A stretch of DNA of 64,000 nt from CBDBUR01 sp965209065. Its GTDB lineage: Bacteria; Pseudomonadota; Alphaproteobacteria; JAPOUT01; G958296285. The notes beneath the pieces were generated by a model. It ran no database searches. It was not told where the DNA came from and saw only the letters and a program-made list of their open reading frames with translations. The DNA is taken from assembly GCA_965209065.1 (NCBI GenBank), contig OZ242373.1, forward strand, positions 992,001-1,056,000, read 5' to 3'. The number at the start of each line of letters is the position of its first letter. Position 1 is the first letter of the stretch. Below are positions 41,646 to 51,301 of the stretch, piece by piece. The translations under genes were made by a program, and so were the position numbers.

Positions 41646-42377
41646 TTACCACCTGCTTTTCCAACGCAACAAAAGGCGCGTGTCTAGATCCGATCCTACC
41701 CCTACAGACCCTAAAGATCCTACCGGCACACCATTATTCTTTTTATTATAATGAATGGAATTTTGATGGTAGACAGCACTCGCTAAGCTAAATTCTCCCC
41801 AGCGGGGGGCTTGATAGGCAGAAGCAAACTCTAACCCTATGTTGTCCTCACTTGGGAAAAGGTCTCTTGGGGAAAGACTCTCTGCGCTATCCCCTTTTGC
41901 CCAAAAAATACCAAGCGAAATCTTCACCTCACGGGTTAAATTCTGCTCCACCCCAACCCAAGAGCGCGTAGGTAAATAAGTATCCCCTTCCAACGTCTTC
42001 CATTGAACGAACTCAAAATCATCATCACTACCACTAGACAAGAGCCATATAGCCACTATACCAAGACTCAAAAGCGTTACCCCGGCGACGACACCAGCCG
42101 TAATCGCAACGAGCTCATCCGCTGCCACTGTGTGAGCGCAAACCCTACCGGTTTCACCCGTCGATCTAAAATCACTGAACTCGCACTCCGTATGAGGGTC
42201 AAACCCGTCAAGCTCTGCCAATAGTACATCACTCGGAGCAGCATCTTCATGGTTGGCACGCGCAGGGCTTGAAAACGCAATCCCATAGGCAAAAACAGCC
42301 AAAGCTAAAAATCTAGTAAGAATTAAAGATTTCCTCTCTTTAATCAAAACACGTTCATCAATTGATTTATATTTCAT
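41646..42377 (-). CDS. membrane protein, paralog B of a tandem pair
   Basis: A 243-aa protein of no recognised family. A signal peptide (SLILTRFLALAVFAYGIAFSSPARA) precedes NHEDA; a transmembrane helix lies near residues 88-113 (LVAITAGVVAGVTLLSLGIVAIWLL). It is followed by an acidic patch SDDDFEFVQWK and a C-terminal strand-rich region ending DTRLLLRWKSRW. Its neighbour at 42554 shares this whole layout (DFEFVQWK.LEGD, GFDPHTEC, WAKGDSAES, EDNIGLE), so the two arose by duplication. It has its own promoter, itself a copy of the one before the Bor genes. Confidence 0.65.
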   Translation of the reverse strand: MKYKSIDERVLIKERKSLILTRFLALAVFAYGIAFSSPARANHEDAAPSDVLLAELDGFDPHTECEFSDFRSTGETGRVCAHTVAADELVAITAGVVAGVTLLSLGIVAIWLLSSGSDDDFEFVQWKTLEGDTYLPTRSWVGVEQNLTREVKISLGIFWAKGDSAESLSPRDLFPSEDNIGLEFASAYQAPRWGEFSLASAVYHQNSIHYNKKNNGVPVGSLGSVGVGSDLDTRLLLRWKSRW

Positions 42378-42419
42378 GATATCCCCCTATGAAAGTTAAT
42401 AAAGTTTGAACTATAAATG

Positions 42420-42448
42420 ATTTAACTAATTATTCAAGATATTGTCAA
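42420..42448 (-). promoter_or_regulatory. promoter of membrane paralog B
   Basis: Minus-strand TTGACA (42443-42448) and TTAAAT (42420-42425) at 17-bp spacing. About 60 bp here are nearly identical to 43961-44025, showing that promoter and gene were duplicated together. Confidence 0.75.
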
Positions 42449-42553
42449 GAAAAAATCATTTTTTTCAACTAATTAATTCCTATTTTTCCCAATTTCTTGG
42501 GTTTCTTGGGTTTTCTCGGTTATCTGCACAAAAGAGGTGGCTACCCAATGCCC

Positions 42554-43324
42554 TTACCACCTGCCTTTCCAACGCAAAAGAAAATGCGTGTCTAGCCCCC
42601 TGCTGATATATCCATTATTTCTATCGCCATAACCTTGATAATAAATCGCGCTCGTTAAGCTGAATTGCCCCCAGCGCTCGCCATCATAGACCGACAAAAG
42701 CTCCAAACCTATGTTGTCCTCATTTGGGAAAATATCTTTTGCGGAAAAGCTCTCTGCGCTATCCCCTTTTGCCCAAAAAACGCCAAGCAAAACCTTCGCC
42801 TCACGCGTTAGATTCCGCTCCACCCCAAACCAAGAGCGCGGTGGTAAATAATTATCTCCCTCCAATGCCTTCCATTGAACAAACTCAAAATCATCATCAT
42901 CTCCATCAGGCCAAACGAGCCATATAACAAGAGTCATCGCCGCTAAACTGCCGACAATACTAGCCGTAACCGTGGTGAAATTAATCTCTCCCGGCTCCCT
43001 TTTGCAATCACGACCTTGACTAAATTGATCATTAACAAAAGTGCATTCCGTATGAGGGTCAAACCCCTCCTCTCTTGCAGTCTCCACATCACGGGGATTT
43101 GCACCCTCATGGTTGGCATGCGCCGCACTCGAAAACGCAACGCCAGAAGCCAAAACAACCAAAATTAAAAATTTAGTAAAAGTTCTAGTGAAAACTAAAA
43201 ACGCAAATACCACCCATAAAGCGCATGTTTTACCGCAAAAGCCTAGCCACTTGCTGACTTGAGCGGAAAAACTCTGCAATTTACTTACAATATATCTCCA
43301 CCTGACGTGGAGTGGAAATGCCAA
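42554..43324 (-). CDS. membrane protein, paralog A of a tandem pair
   Basis: The paralog of the gene at 41646. The frame opens at 43324 (256 aa) but would then overlap the Bor-like gene upstream by 44 bases. No other ATG exists before the signal peptide (FTKFLILVVLASGVAFSSAAHA), so a GTG or TTG near 43200-43270 may be the real start. A transmembrane helix near residue 140 (LAAMTLVIWLVW) is followed by the acidic DGDDDDFEFVQWK and a strand-rich C-terminus ending THFLLRWKGRW. Function unknown; the terminal Trp suggests an outer-membrane-type or barrel-like end. Confidence 0.6.
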   Translation of the reverse strand: MAFPLHVRWRYIVSKLQSFSAQVSKWLGFCGKTCALWVVFAFLVFTRTFTKFLILVVLASGVAFSSAAHANHEGANPRDVETAREEGFDPHTECTFVNDQFSQGRDCKREPGEINFTTVTASIVGSLAAMTLVIWLVWPDGDDDDFEFVQWKALEGDNYLPPRSWFGVERNLTREAKVLLGVFWAKGDSAESFSAKDIFPNEDNIGLELLSVYDGERWGQFSLTSAIYYQGYGDRNNGYISRGLDTHFLLRWKGRW

Positions 43325-43574
43325 AAGTAATTATTGTTTTCATAATATTAGAAAAAGTGTAGGTGTATTCAACAGAAACCACTTTACTTCTTCCACCACA
43401 AACACCTGAAGCATTAATTTGTGCTTCCTGCCAGCGTCCTCCAAAAACAAAAGATTGATCTTCTTTTAGTACCAACCGACCTGGTCCTTGATTAAACTCA
43501 AATCTTTGTGTGGCACAGCCAGCTAAAATAATAATAGCTGTGACTAGCGATATAACTTTCAAATTCATTTTCAT
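43281..43574 (-). CDS. Bor-family lipoprotein 2
   Basis: A 97-aa lipoprotein (lipobox LAGC) matching phage lambda Bor in plan: a strand with FVFGGRWQEAQINASGVCGGRSKV, then a Thr/Phe stretch and TFGISTPRQVEIYCK at the end, versus Bor's DAAKICGG and TLGIYTP...YC. Bor is a lysogenic-conversion protein giving serum resistance in E. coli. GGAGG precedes the ATG. It lies 15 bases after its sister gene on the same strand, in one operon. Confidence 0.7.
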   Translation of the reverse strand: MKMNLKVISLVTAIIILAGCATQRFEFNQGPGRLVLKEDQSFVFGGRWQEAQINASGVCGGRSKVVSVEYTYTFSNIMKTIITFGISTPRQVEIYCK

Positions 43575-43589
43575 TGTATCCTCCGTTAA

Positions 43590-43922
43590 CTATTTGCAAT
43601 GCACATAATAAGTGCGTGGTGTGTAAAGTCCGAGTGTAAAAAGCATTAACCATTGATCGCCGAAGTCTTGATCAGCAGCAACAGCGATGACCTTATTGGT
43701 GCCACCACATTTTTGAGCCGCATCAATAGTATGTGTCTGAAAAATACCACTAAGGAAAAAAGGGCTGTTTTCTGTTATCACCGCCCCACCTACATAAGCA
43801 TCTCCAGTATCACTTTTTTTGTAAGACCTCTCAATGTTATCACCTATGTAGGCAATTTGAGCGGTACTGGCACATCCTGCCAAACCCACTACTGCTAAAA
43901 AAGCGTAAACCAAATGTTTCAT
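43590..43922 (-). CDS. Bor-family lipoprotein 1
   Basis: A 110-aa lipoprotein (lipobox LAGC, Cys 17). The C-terminal half is a clear Bor match: FQTHTIDAAQKCGGTNKV, then LFTLGLYTPRTYYVHCK. The conserved Cys-Gly-Gly and terminal Cys probably form a disulfide. It is the first gene after the 43961 promoter and is followed by a second Bor-like gene. Such genes usually travel on prophages, but no phage structural gene is near. Confidence 0.78.
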   Translation of the reverse strand: MKHLVYAFLAVVGLAGCASTAQIAYIGDNIERSYKKSDTGDAYVGGAVITENSPFFLSGIFQTHTIDAAQKCGGTNKVIAVAADQDFGDQWLMLFTLGLYTPRTYYVHCK

Positions 43923-43960
43923 AATGTCCCCCTGTTAGGAATTAAAGAATAATATAGATA

Positions 43961-43989
43961 ATTTAACTAAATTCTCAAGAATATGTCAA
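43961..43989 (-). promoter_or_regulatory. promoter of the Bor operon
   Basis: Minus-strand TTGACA (43984-43989) and TTAAAT (43961-43966) at 17-bp spacing, with GGGGG before the ATG at 43922. Near-copy of the promoter at 42420-42448. Confidence 0.75.
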
Positions 43990-44088
43990 GTGAAAAAATG
44001 ATTTTTTTCAACTAATTAATTAATACCTGTTTTTTGGGGTTTTTGCGATTACCTATAAAAATATATCTATAAAAATAGAAAAATAGGT

Positions 44089-44117
44089 GTAAAAAAGGAA
44101 GCGTGAACGACGGCGCC
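44089..44117 (-). other. 16S processing stem, 3' arm
   Basis: This stretch, 63 bases past the 16S 3' end, is complementary over about 28 bases, with three mismatches or one-base offsets, to 45790-45818 in the 16S leader. Together they would enclose the pre-16S as an RNase III stem. Confidence 0.75.
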
Positions 44118-44179
44118 CATAACTCTTAAAATTTTCAAATCGGCGCTCTATCTTAATAAAAAAATAAAATTGCTTATTG

Positions 44180-45678
<1,499 letters not shown>

Positions 45679-46037
45679 AAATTGAGAATTGACCTATTGG
45701 TCTATTCGTTTTCAGAATTGTTGAGTTTTCCCGCACATTTACAAATAAATGTGTTTGTGAACGTGCGGGTCTGCTCTGTCTGAGCTACAGACGCCGCCGT
45801 TCACGCTTCCTTTTTTCACGATAGCAAACAACCGAGCGGGGTCCGTTCGGCGATAGTCGCCCACGCGGCTAATGGGGTAGCCCCTTTAGCCAAGAAACTT
45901 TTAGTGAGGTTTCTGTGTGGGAGAGCTATCCTAGCCGATTCCCCCGCACTTGGCAAGCGCTCTTTATCGGGAATGACAAGGGGGGAGTCTCGTGGAGCGG
46001 GAATGACGAAAGAGGCAGATAACTAGTAATTATTATG
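45679..46037 (-). other. 16S leader and promoter region
   Basis: No gene fits here. On the minus strand it holds the end of the retron operon and the 16S leader. Visible structures are a long hairpin at 45730-45769 (CCCGCAC...GTGCGGG), the 5' arm of the processing stem, and a hairpin GGCTAA-T-GGGG...CCCC-T-TTAGCC near 45871-45894 that may terminate retron transcription. No standard rRNA promoter was clear. Confidence 0.6.
45790..45818 (-). other. 16S processing stem, 5' arm
   Basis: Located 112 bases before the 16S 5' end. Its sequence (GACGCCGCCGTTCACGCTTC on the plus strand, continuing into CTTTTTTC) is the reverse complement of 44089-44117 apart from a few changes. Confidence 0.75.
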
Positions 46038-47678
46038 CTAGTTTTGGGAATCAAAATGAGTGATGGCGCCATCGATTGCTTGTAAAATTTCCTTAAATTT
46101 ATCAAAATCAATTCCATCTTGATGCCTGCGTATCTTCTTAGCAAAATCAGTTTTACTCCCTTTATCCAATCCAAATTTTTTTTTAGTCTTACAATCGTAA
46201 TAACTTTCTATTACTGCACCGTCTGAAGGTAGCTTAACAACATAAACATTGTGGCTATGATGTGCGGGATTATTAATTTCTGAGCCTTTTTTATTTTTTA
46301 TACTTTCCCAAATCCCCTTTCCTTTTGTATCATTATCTAATACAAAAATAACAGGATTTTTATATTCAAAATTTTTTTTGTTATTTTGATTATAAAAACC
46401 TATGAGCTTCTGGAACCCATCTGCTCCTGTAGAAATGTCCATTACCTTATTTCCCCTGCCACTCTCAGAGCGATTAAAAAAATTAACTTCTCTAGATAAA
46501 ATTTTAGGCAAACACTTAATAGCGCACTTCAAGTGAATAATATCCGTTTTCCCTTCACACACAATGACAGGATGTTCCCTGCTCACAAAATATTTATAAA
46601 ATAAAAAATTACGATATACCTTATTAAATCCTTTCGGTTTAGCTTTATTGTTGTTTTTATCTTGTTTATTATTGCCATCATTTTTCCTAATAAAGCTTAT
46701 ATGGCTCAAAATTCCATCTAATTGCTCTATTGTGCCTGGCAACTTCCCTTTGCCTAGCAACGCTTCGTTTTCTTGGTTCCATTTCTTTAATGTTGGAGCG
46801 ATATAAAAAGATCCTGTCGTGAGTAGTCGATAACACATCGCTCTAGCATATAAATAATATTCTTTTGTAACATTAACTTTTTTATTTACCACCAGTCCCG
46901 TTGCTACTTGGCGAGACCGATGATATTGCATTCTAGTCTTTCTATTGTTTACTTCAAATCCTGCTTTCTTAATACGTTTTTCTAACTCGTCCCCGACACT
47001 ATACTTTCCATTCGCTTCTTTTTTTGCAATGGATTCTAGTGACTTTTCAAACTTCGCAGAAAAAGTTAAATCATCCATATATCTAGAATAAACAAATTTA
47101 TGCTTTTTAGATAATCTAATGATTCTCATATCTAGTATATTGGCTATAAAGTCGCTTATAATAGGAGAACAAGGACTCCCCTGTGGCAATTCATTATCGT
47201 GACAAGCAATTTGAGCAATTACTGTAGCTACATCCTTATGTAGTGAAAAGTGTGTATTTTCAATAAAAAAACCCCTAACCCTGCCAAAATTAATGGAAGA
47301 AAAAAAATCCTCTAAATCCACATTAAAAACAAAATTCTTTTTTCTGTGTTGTTCCGCATTATTTTTTATTGAATATTTTTTTCTAGCCCCATAAGAAATA
47401 GGCTTTGTATATCCCCTATCATTTTTGAGTGTATTATAAATTTCTATTTGGCAGTCATAAAGTAAATCTGATAGTTTGCGCTGTAAACCTTTTAATTCAT
47501 CGCAAGGGGCTTTTATTATTCTTTCACCTCCATATTTTTTGGGGATAGTAAATTGCTTATACTTTGCTTGATCATTAATTTTAAACAGAATATAAGATAA
47601 GCCTTTTAGTTTATAACCTAGCAATTTCGCAAAATCTGCTCGTGAACTACATCTTTTCAATTGTTCTAATCTAGACAT
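46038..47678 (-). CDS. retron reverse transcriptase fused to a TOPRIM domain
   Basis: A 546-aa two-domain protein of the Ec67 (Eco2) type. Residues 1-310 are a retron RT: NAEQH at 107-111 (retron NAxxH motif), catalytic DLEDFF with Asp121, QGSP at 166-169, YMDD at 200-203, and VATGLVVN at 258-265 (retron VTG region). After an Asn/Lys-rich linker (330-350) comes a TOPRIM nuclease domain: VIVCEGKTD with Glu375 and VLDNDTKG with the DxD Asps 448 and 450. The RT makes msDNA from the adjacent ncRNA; the fused TOPRIM is the expected effector of this anti-phage system. The start is the ATG at 47678 behind AGGAAA. Very AT-rich compared with neighbours, so acquired. Confidence 0.94.
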   Translation of the reverse strand: MSRLEQLKRCSSRADFAKLLGYKLKGLSYILFKINDQAKYKQFTIPKKYGGERIIKAPCDELKGLQRKLSDLLYDCQIEIYNTLKNDRGYTKPISYGARKKYSIKNNAEQHRKKNFVFNVDLEDFFSSINFGRVRGFFIENTHFSLHKDVATVIAQIACHDNELPQGSPCSPIISDFIANILDMRIIRLSKKHKFVYSRYMDDLTFSAKFEKSLESIAKKEANGKYSVGDELEKRIKKAGFEVNNRKTRMQYHRSRQVATGLVVNKKVNVTKEYYLYARAMCYRLLTTGSFYIAPTLKKWNQENEALLGKGKLPGTIEQLDGILSHISFIRKNDGNNKQDKNNNKAKPKGFNKVYRNFLFYKYFVSREHPVIVCEGKTDIIHLKCAIKCLPKILSREVNFFNRSESGRGNKVMDISTGADGFQKLIGFYNQNNKKNFEYKNPVIFVLDNDTKGKGIWESIKNKKGSEINNPAHHSHNVYVVKLPSDGAVIESYYDCKTKKKFGLDKGSKTDFAKKIRRHQDGIDFDKFKEILQAIDGAITHFDSQN

Positions 47679-47689
47679 AAATTTCCTAG

Positions 47690-47828
47690 CAAAAAACCTA
47701 CGGGCACTCGTTATGCGAAAGCACTAAGAGCCGTGCGTATTTCAACAAGACCCATTAAAAGAGCGAAGGTGTTGACCCTTCTCTACAACAAGATCAAGAA
47801 GCTTGACCATATAAACTGCCCGTAGGCT
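47690..47828 (-). ncRNA. retron msr-msd RNA
   Basis: Between promoter and RT, CCTACGGGCA (minus strand, 47817-47826) and TGCCCGTAGG (47697-47706) form the a1/a2 inverted repeat, 10 bp perfect. Inside, the msr part has two hairpins (TCAAG-CTT-CTTGA; GAAGG-GTCAACA-CCTTC), and the msd part a GCAC...GTGC hairpin near the 3' side. About 130 nt, the size and order of Ec67-type ncRNA. The GGGCAGTTTATATGG after a1 resembles the Ec67 start. Confidence 0.85.
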
Positions 47829-47833
47829 TTACT

Positions 47834-47862
47834 ATTTAATAAGTGGCGAGGTATATTGTCAA
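47834..47862 (-). promoter_or_regulatory. retron promoter
   Basis: Minus-strand TTGACA (47857-47862) and TTAAAT (47834-47839) at exactly 17 bp. The expected start falls at the edge of the a1 repeat, so the transcript begins with the ncRNA and runs into the RT gene. The remaining 47863-47990 holds a TATAAT near 47952 for the next plus-strand gene. Confidence 0.85.
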
Positions 47863-47990
47863 TACCTAAATTTTGTGCTGGAAACATAAATTCCCCCTCT
47901 AAAAAACACCCTATAATCAAAAATTGCCCGATACTACTTAAATAACTATGCTATAATCACTTAATTCAACTGCCACCAACGGAGGAAACA

Positions 47991-48191
47991 ATGGCTAAAA
48001 AGTATTATCTAAACAGAAACATTCAAGATAACGGCGATATGGAAATCCACGCCGAGGATTGCACCTATCTACCCGACGAGAAAAATCAAATCCTCATCGG
48101 CGAATTCAACAACGCCAACGACGCTATAGATGCCGCGCGCAAAAAAATTGACGGCTGCATGCACTGCTCTAAAGAAGCACATACAAGATAA
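47991..48191 (+). CDS. small conserved hypothetical protein with CxxC
   Basis: A 66-aa protein behind ACGGAGGAAACA. The pattern EIHAEDCTYLP...ILIGEFNNANDAIDAARKKIDGCMHCSKEAH matches a widespread small family with a His-Cys pair near the middle and a C-terminal Cys-x-x-Cys...His that could bind a metal. Function is not known. It is convergent with the feruloyl-CoA synthetase gene, 3 bases apart. Confidence 0.65.
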   Translation: MAKKYYLNRNIQDNGDMEIHAEDCTYLPDEKNQILIGEFNNANDAIDAARKKIDGCMHCSKEAHTR

Positions 48192-48194
48192 ACC

Positions 48195-50036
48195 CTAAAT
48201 AATAATTATATCATCGTCGGGTTCGGGAGCGTAGAGCCGCGCGACCTCACCAGCTCGCGCCGACAAAACCGCTCCTTGATTGATATAACCCTTATCCGTT
48301 ATTTCGCTCCTATCCACGTTGGGCGGCGCGCTCTGGAGCAATAAACGCTTGACCCGCGTGCTCGAACCCGAACCCCGCGCGTTATAAGCGCGAAGATGTC
48401 CCGACAGAAGCGCGCGCGCTGGCTCCAGCCCGCCAGCCCTCTCCACCACCGCGCTATCTACAAAGCCCAGCACCGCGATATACTCCCTGTCCAAGCCCGC
48501 CACAACGCAATCTTTCAGCAAGCCATCGCACGCGTCAATCACGCTGACGCGCAGCCGACCCGCATTGACCCACGTGCCGCTCGATAGCTTGAAGTCCTCC
48601 GCGATACGTCCATCAAACACGATGCCCTTGCTGATATCATTGTCATCGACAAACTTCGCGCCGTCGCCGAGACGATAGAAGCCCTCGTCATCGAAAGCCG
48701 CCTGCGTTTTCTCCGCGTCCTTGTAGTAGCCCGGCGTGATGCAGTCGCCGCGCGCGCGAACCTCCAGCTTCGAGCCCACCGGCGATAGTTTTATCTCAAC
48801 CCCAGGCAGAGGCAGCCCCAGCAAGCCCATGCGCTCAGTTATCCAATGGACGTTCATAATCGTCGGACCTGTTTCGGTCGCGCCATAGCCGGTGGTGAAT
48901 AGAATGCGCTCGCCGGTTGTCTTGACGGCAATCTTCTGGACGCGGTCGGCGAGCTCTTGGCTCAGCGCCGCGCCGCCGTAAGCCAGATAGCGCACCCGCG
49001 AGAAAAACAACTCTGCCATCTCATCATCTTGCTCTAGCGCATCGGCGAGCATCGTGTAAGCCATCGGCACATTGGAATAGGTGGTCGGCGCGATTTCTTT
49101 GAGCGTCAAAATCGTTTCATCGAAAAGATTGGGCAGGGGCTTCCCCCTATCCAAATAGAGCGTGCCGCCATTGACTAACACCCCATGTAAAATAGCGTTG
49201 CCGCCAAAAACATGATTCCACGGCAGCCAACTCACGGAGATTTGGTGAAAGTCATCTTCCTCTACGATGAGCTTTTTGCCCATCACCATATTCACGCACA
49301 GAATGCGATGGGTATTTATCACGGCTTTGGGCATACCGGTTGAGCCTGAGGTAAATAGCAGCTTAGCGACATCATCGGCACGGAGATTGCGATAGCTCTC
49401 TGCCACTTTATCTAAATCGAGCGGCGTGAGTAAATCCTCGTAGCGGCTTGTGTGATTGCCGCCGCCCTTGACCGAGATAATATCCACGCCGCCGCCGCCC
49501 GTATCCAGCGCCTCGAGCGCGGGCGCGAAGGGTTCGTAATCCTGAACGAAAATAGCCTTTGGCTTTATCGTTTTATACACGTGCTTGAGTTTAGCGAAGT
49601 CGCTACTCATCAAACTATACCCGGTGGAAACCGGCGCGACCGCCGCACCGGCTAACATTGCGGCATAAGTCATCAGCCCATGCTCGATAGAGTTGCCCGA
49701 CAAAATCATCAGGGGCGCGTCTTTACCGATGCCGCGCTCAATGAGTTGCGAGGCGAGGGCTTGCACTTCTTGCCATGCTTGGCTGTAGGTTTTTGTGTTC
49801 CAGAGTCCTTTTTGCGCTTTGCCCTCGGGTCGTTCGGCGAGCCAGACGCGGTCGGGAGTTTTTTGCGCCCATTCTTTGAGCGGCTGCAACGCGTTCTCGG
49901 ACGGCTCGCCCATCGGGTTTAAGTTTTTAAGAATAAAAGAACCGTCGGGGCGTTTTTCTACATCCAAGCGAACGGGCAAGTAATCGACCGCGCGAAAAGG
50001 AATGTTAGATAATTCGCTCTCAGATAATTGACTCAT
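48195..50036 (-). CDS. fcs: feruloyl-CoA synthetase-like AMP-forming ligase
   Basis: A 613-aa acyl-adenylate-forming enzyme. The frame opens 47 codons earlier, but the ATG at 50036 overlaps the acuI-like stop as ATGA and begins the family (MSQLSESEL). The ANL P-loop FTSGSTGMPKAVINTH, WLPWNHVFGGN, the GYGATETGP substrate/AMP motif and YRLGDGAKF are present. FDGRIAEDFKLSSGTWVN is the form typical of feruloyl-CoA synthetases, which activate hydroxycinnamates. The usual hydratase-lyase partner is not next to it. Co-translated with the upstream reductase. Confidence 0.82.
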   Translation of the reverse strand: MSQLSESELSNIPFRAVDYLPVRLDVEKRPDGSFILKNLNPMGEPSENALQPLKEWAQKTPDRVWLAERPEGKAQKGLWNTKTYSQAWQEVQALASQLIERGIGKDAPLMILSGNSIEHGLMTYAAMLAGAAVAPVSTGYSLMSSDFAKLKHVYKTIKPKAIFVQDYEPFAPALEALDTGGGGVDIISVKGGGNHTSRYEDLLTPLDLDKVAESYRNLRADDVAKLLFTSGSTGMPKAVINTHRILCVNMVMGKKLIVEEDDFHQISVSWLPWNHVFGGNAILHGVLVNGGTLYLDRGKPLPNLFDETILTLKEIAPTTYSNVPMAYTMLADALEQDDEMAELFFSRVRYLAYGGAALSQELADRVQKIAVKTTGERILFTTGYGATETGPTIMNVHWITERMGLLGLPLPGVEIKLSPVGSKLEVRARGDCITPGYYKDAEKTQAAFDDEGFYRLGDGAKFVDDNDISKGIVFDGRIAEDFKLSSGTWVNAGRLRVSVIDACDGLLKDCVVAGLDREYIAVLGFVDSAVVERAGGLEPARALLSGHLRAYNARGSGSSTRVKRLLLQSAPPNVDRSEITDKGYINQGAVLSARAGEVARLYAPEPDDDIIII

Positions 50037-51031
50037 TGATTCACATCCACGACAATGCGTCCGCGCACCTTGCCTGCTAGAATATCCTGCGCGTATTGGG
50101 GGGTTTCCTCTAGCTTTATTTTTGTTGTTGAAAGCGCGAGCTTGTCTAGGTCTAGCGTGGTGGCGAGTTTCTGCCATGCCTTTTCGCGTTGGCTCATCGG
50201 CGCTTGGACGGAGTCGATGCCAGCAAGCGTGACACTACGTAAAATAAAAGGCGCAACACTTGCGGGCAGGTCCATTCCTTGCGCGAGTCCGCAGCAAGCA
50301 ACGCAACCGAGATAGTCAGTCGCCGCGAGCATATTGGCGAGCGTATGACTACCGACAGAATCAACGCCACCGACCCAGCGCGGTTTGGTTATCGGCGCGC
50401 TCGGCTGGGACAATTCATCGCGCGCGATAATTTCGCTTGCGCCGAGCTTTTTCAGGTAATCGCTTTCCTCGCTTCTGCCGGTAGAGGCGACAACCTCATA
50501 GCCGAGTTGAGACAAAAGAATTATCGCAACCGAGCCAACGCCGCCCGCCGCACCGCTCACGACAACCTTGCCCCTGTCGGGCGTTATCTTGTGCGCCTCT
50601 AGCGCAAGCACACAAAGAGCGGCGGTATAACCTGCCGTGCCTATCGCCATCGCTTGCTCTAGGCTGATGGAGTCGGGCAGCTTCACAAGCCACTTGGAAT
50701 TGACCCGCGCCTTCTGCGCGTAGCCGCCAAAATGCGTTTCGCTTAAACCATAGCCGTTGAGAACAACTTTCGTCCCTGCGGGGAAATCGGCATTGTCCGA
50801 GTGCGCGACAACGCCCGACAGGTCTATGCCCCCTATCATCGGGTAGTTGCGAATAATCGGCGCGGCACCCGTTAGGGCTAAGCCATCTTTATAATTTATC
50901 GTGGAGTAAGCGACATCAACCAGCACATCGCCTGCCATTAGCTCGCTTTCTTCAAGCTGGCTGAGCGCGCACGAATGCTTGCCCTTATCTTTGGCGTCCT
51001 TTTTGTCGCATAAAATAGCTCTAAAGCCCAT
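50033..51031 (-). CDS. acuI: acryloyl-CoA reductase AcuI/YhdH-like
   Basis: A 332-aa MDR-superfamily reductase, start at the ATG at 51031 (MGFRAI) behind GGGGAAGC. INYKDGLALTG and the NADPH-binding VVVSGAAGGVGSVAIILL are the YhdH/AcuI signature; no structural zinc Cys cluster is seen. AcuI turns toxic acryloyl-CoA into propionyl-CoA, for instance in DMSP or hydroxypropionate metabolism. Operon with the CoA ligase downstream suggests a shared route, with the ligase activating an unsaturated acid. Confidence 0.85.
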   Translation of the reverse strand: MGFRAILCDKKDAKDKGKHSCALSQLEESELMAGDVLVDVAYSTINYKDGLALTGAAPIIRNYPMIGGIDLSGVVAHSDNADFPAGTKVVLNGYGLSETHFGGYAQKARVNSKWLVKLPDSISLEQAMAIGTAGYTAALCVLALEAHKITPDRGKVVVSGAAGGVGSVAIILLSQLGYEVVASTGRSEESDYLKKLGASEIIARDELSQPSAPITKPRWVGGVDSVGSHTLANMLAATDYLGCVACCGLAQGMDLPASVAPFILRSVTLAGIDSVQAPMSQREKAWQKLATTLDLDKLALSTTKIKLEETPQYAQDILAGKVRGRIVVDVNQ

Positions 51032-51067
51032 TGCTTCCCCCTTGCTACCCCTATTTCTATTTAGGGA

Positions 51068-51073
51068 ATTATA
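51068..51073 (-). promoter_or_regulatory. -10 box of the acuI-fcs operon
   Basis: Minus-strand TATAAT 37 bases before the acuI ATG; the -35 is poor. The rest of the 51032-51301 gap is AT-rich and carries a second TATAAT on the plus strand near 51111, with no gene seen. Confidence 0.45.
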
Positions 51074-51301
51074 CAAAATAAATGAAATTTAATCTACTAG
51101 ATTTTCTATGCTATAATTCCCATAAAATTAAGCGGTAAAGGCATAGCAATCGCTCTCAATCTACACTAAAGCAGATGGCTATATATCACGCAAGGATCTA
51201 TTCGCAAGCGACTCACCTACAAGAATCTAGTGGCATAATGTTGATAAGGTAGGTAATTTTATTGCCTATCCCCCTTTAAAATAATGTGTTATACTAACGA
51301 T

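Noticed and set aside
50037..50177. 47-codon extension of the feruloyl-CoA synthetase
   Set aside because: It lies inside the acuI-like gene; the ATGA overlap and family start are at 50036.
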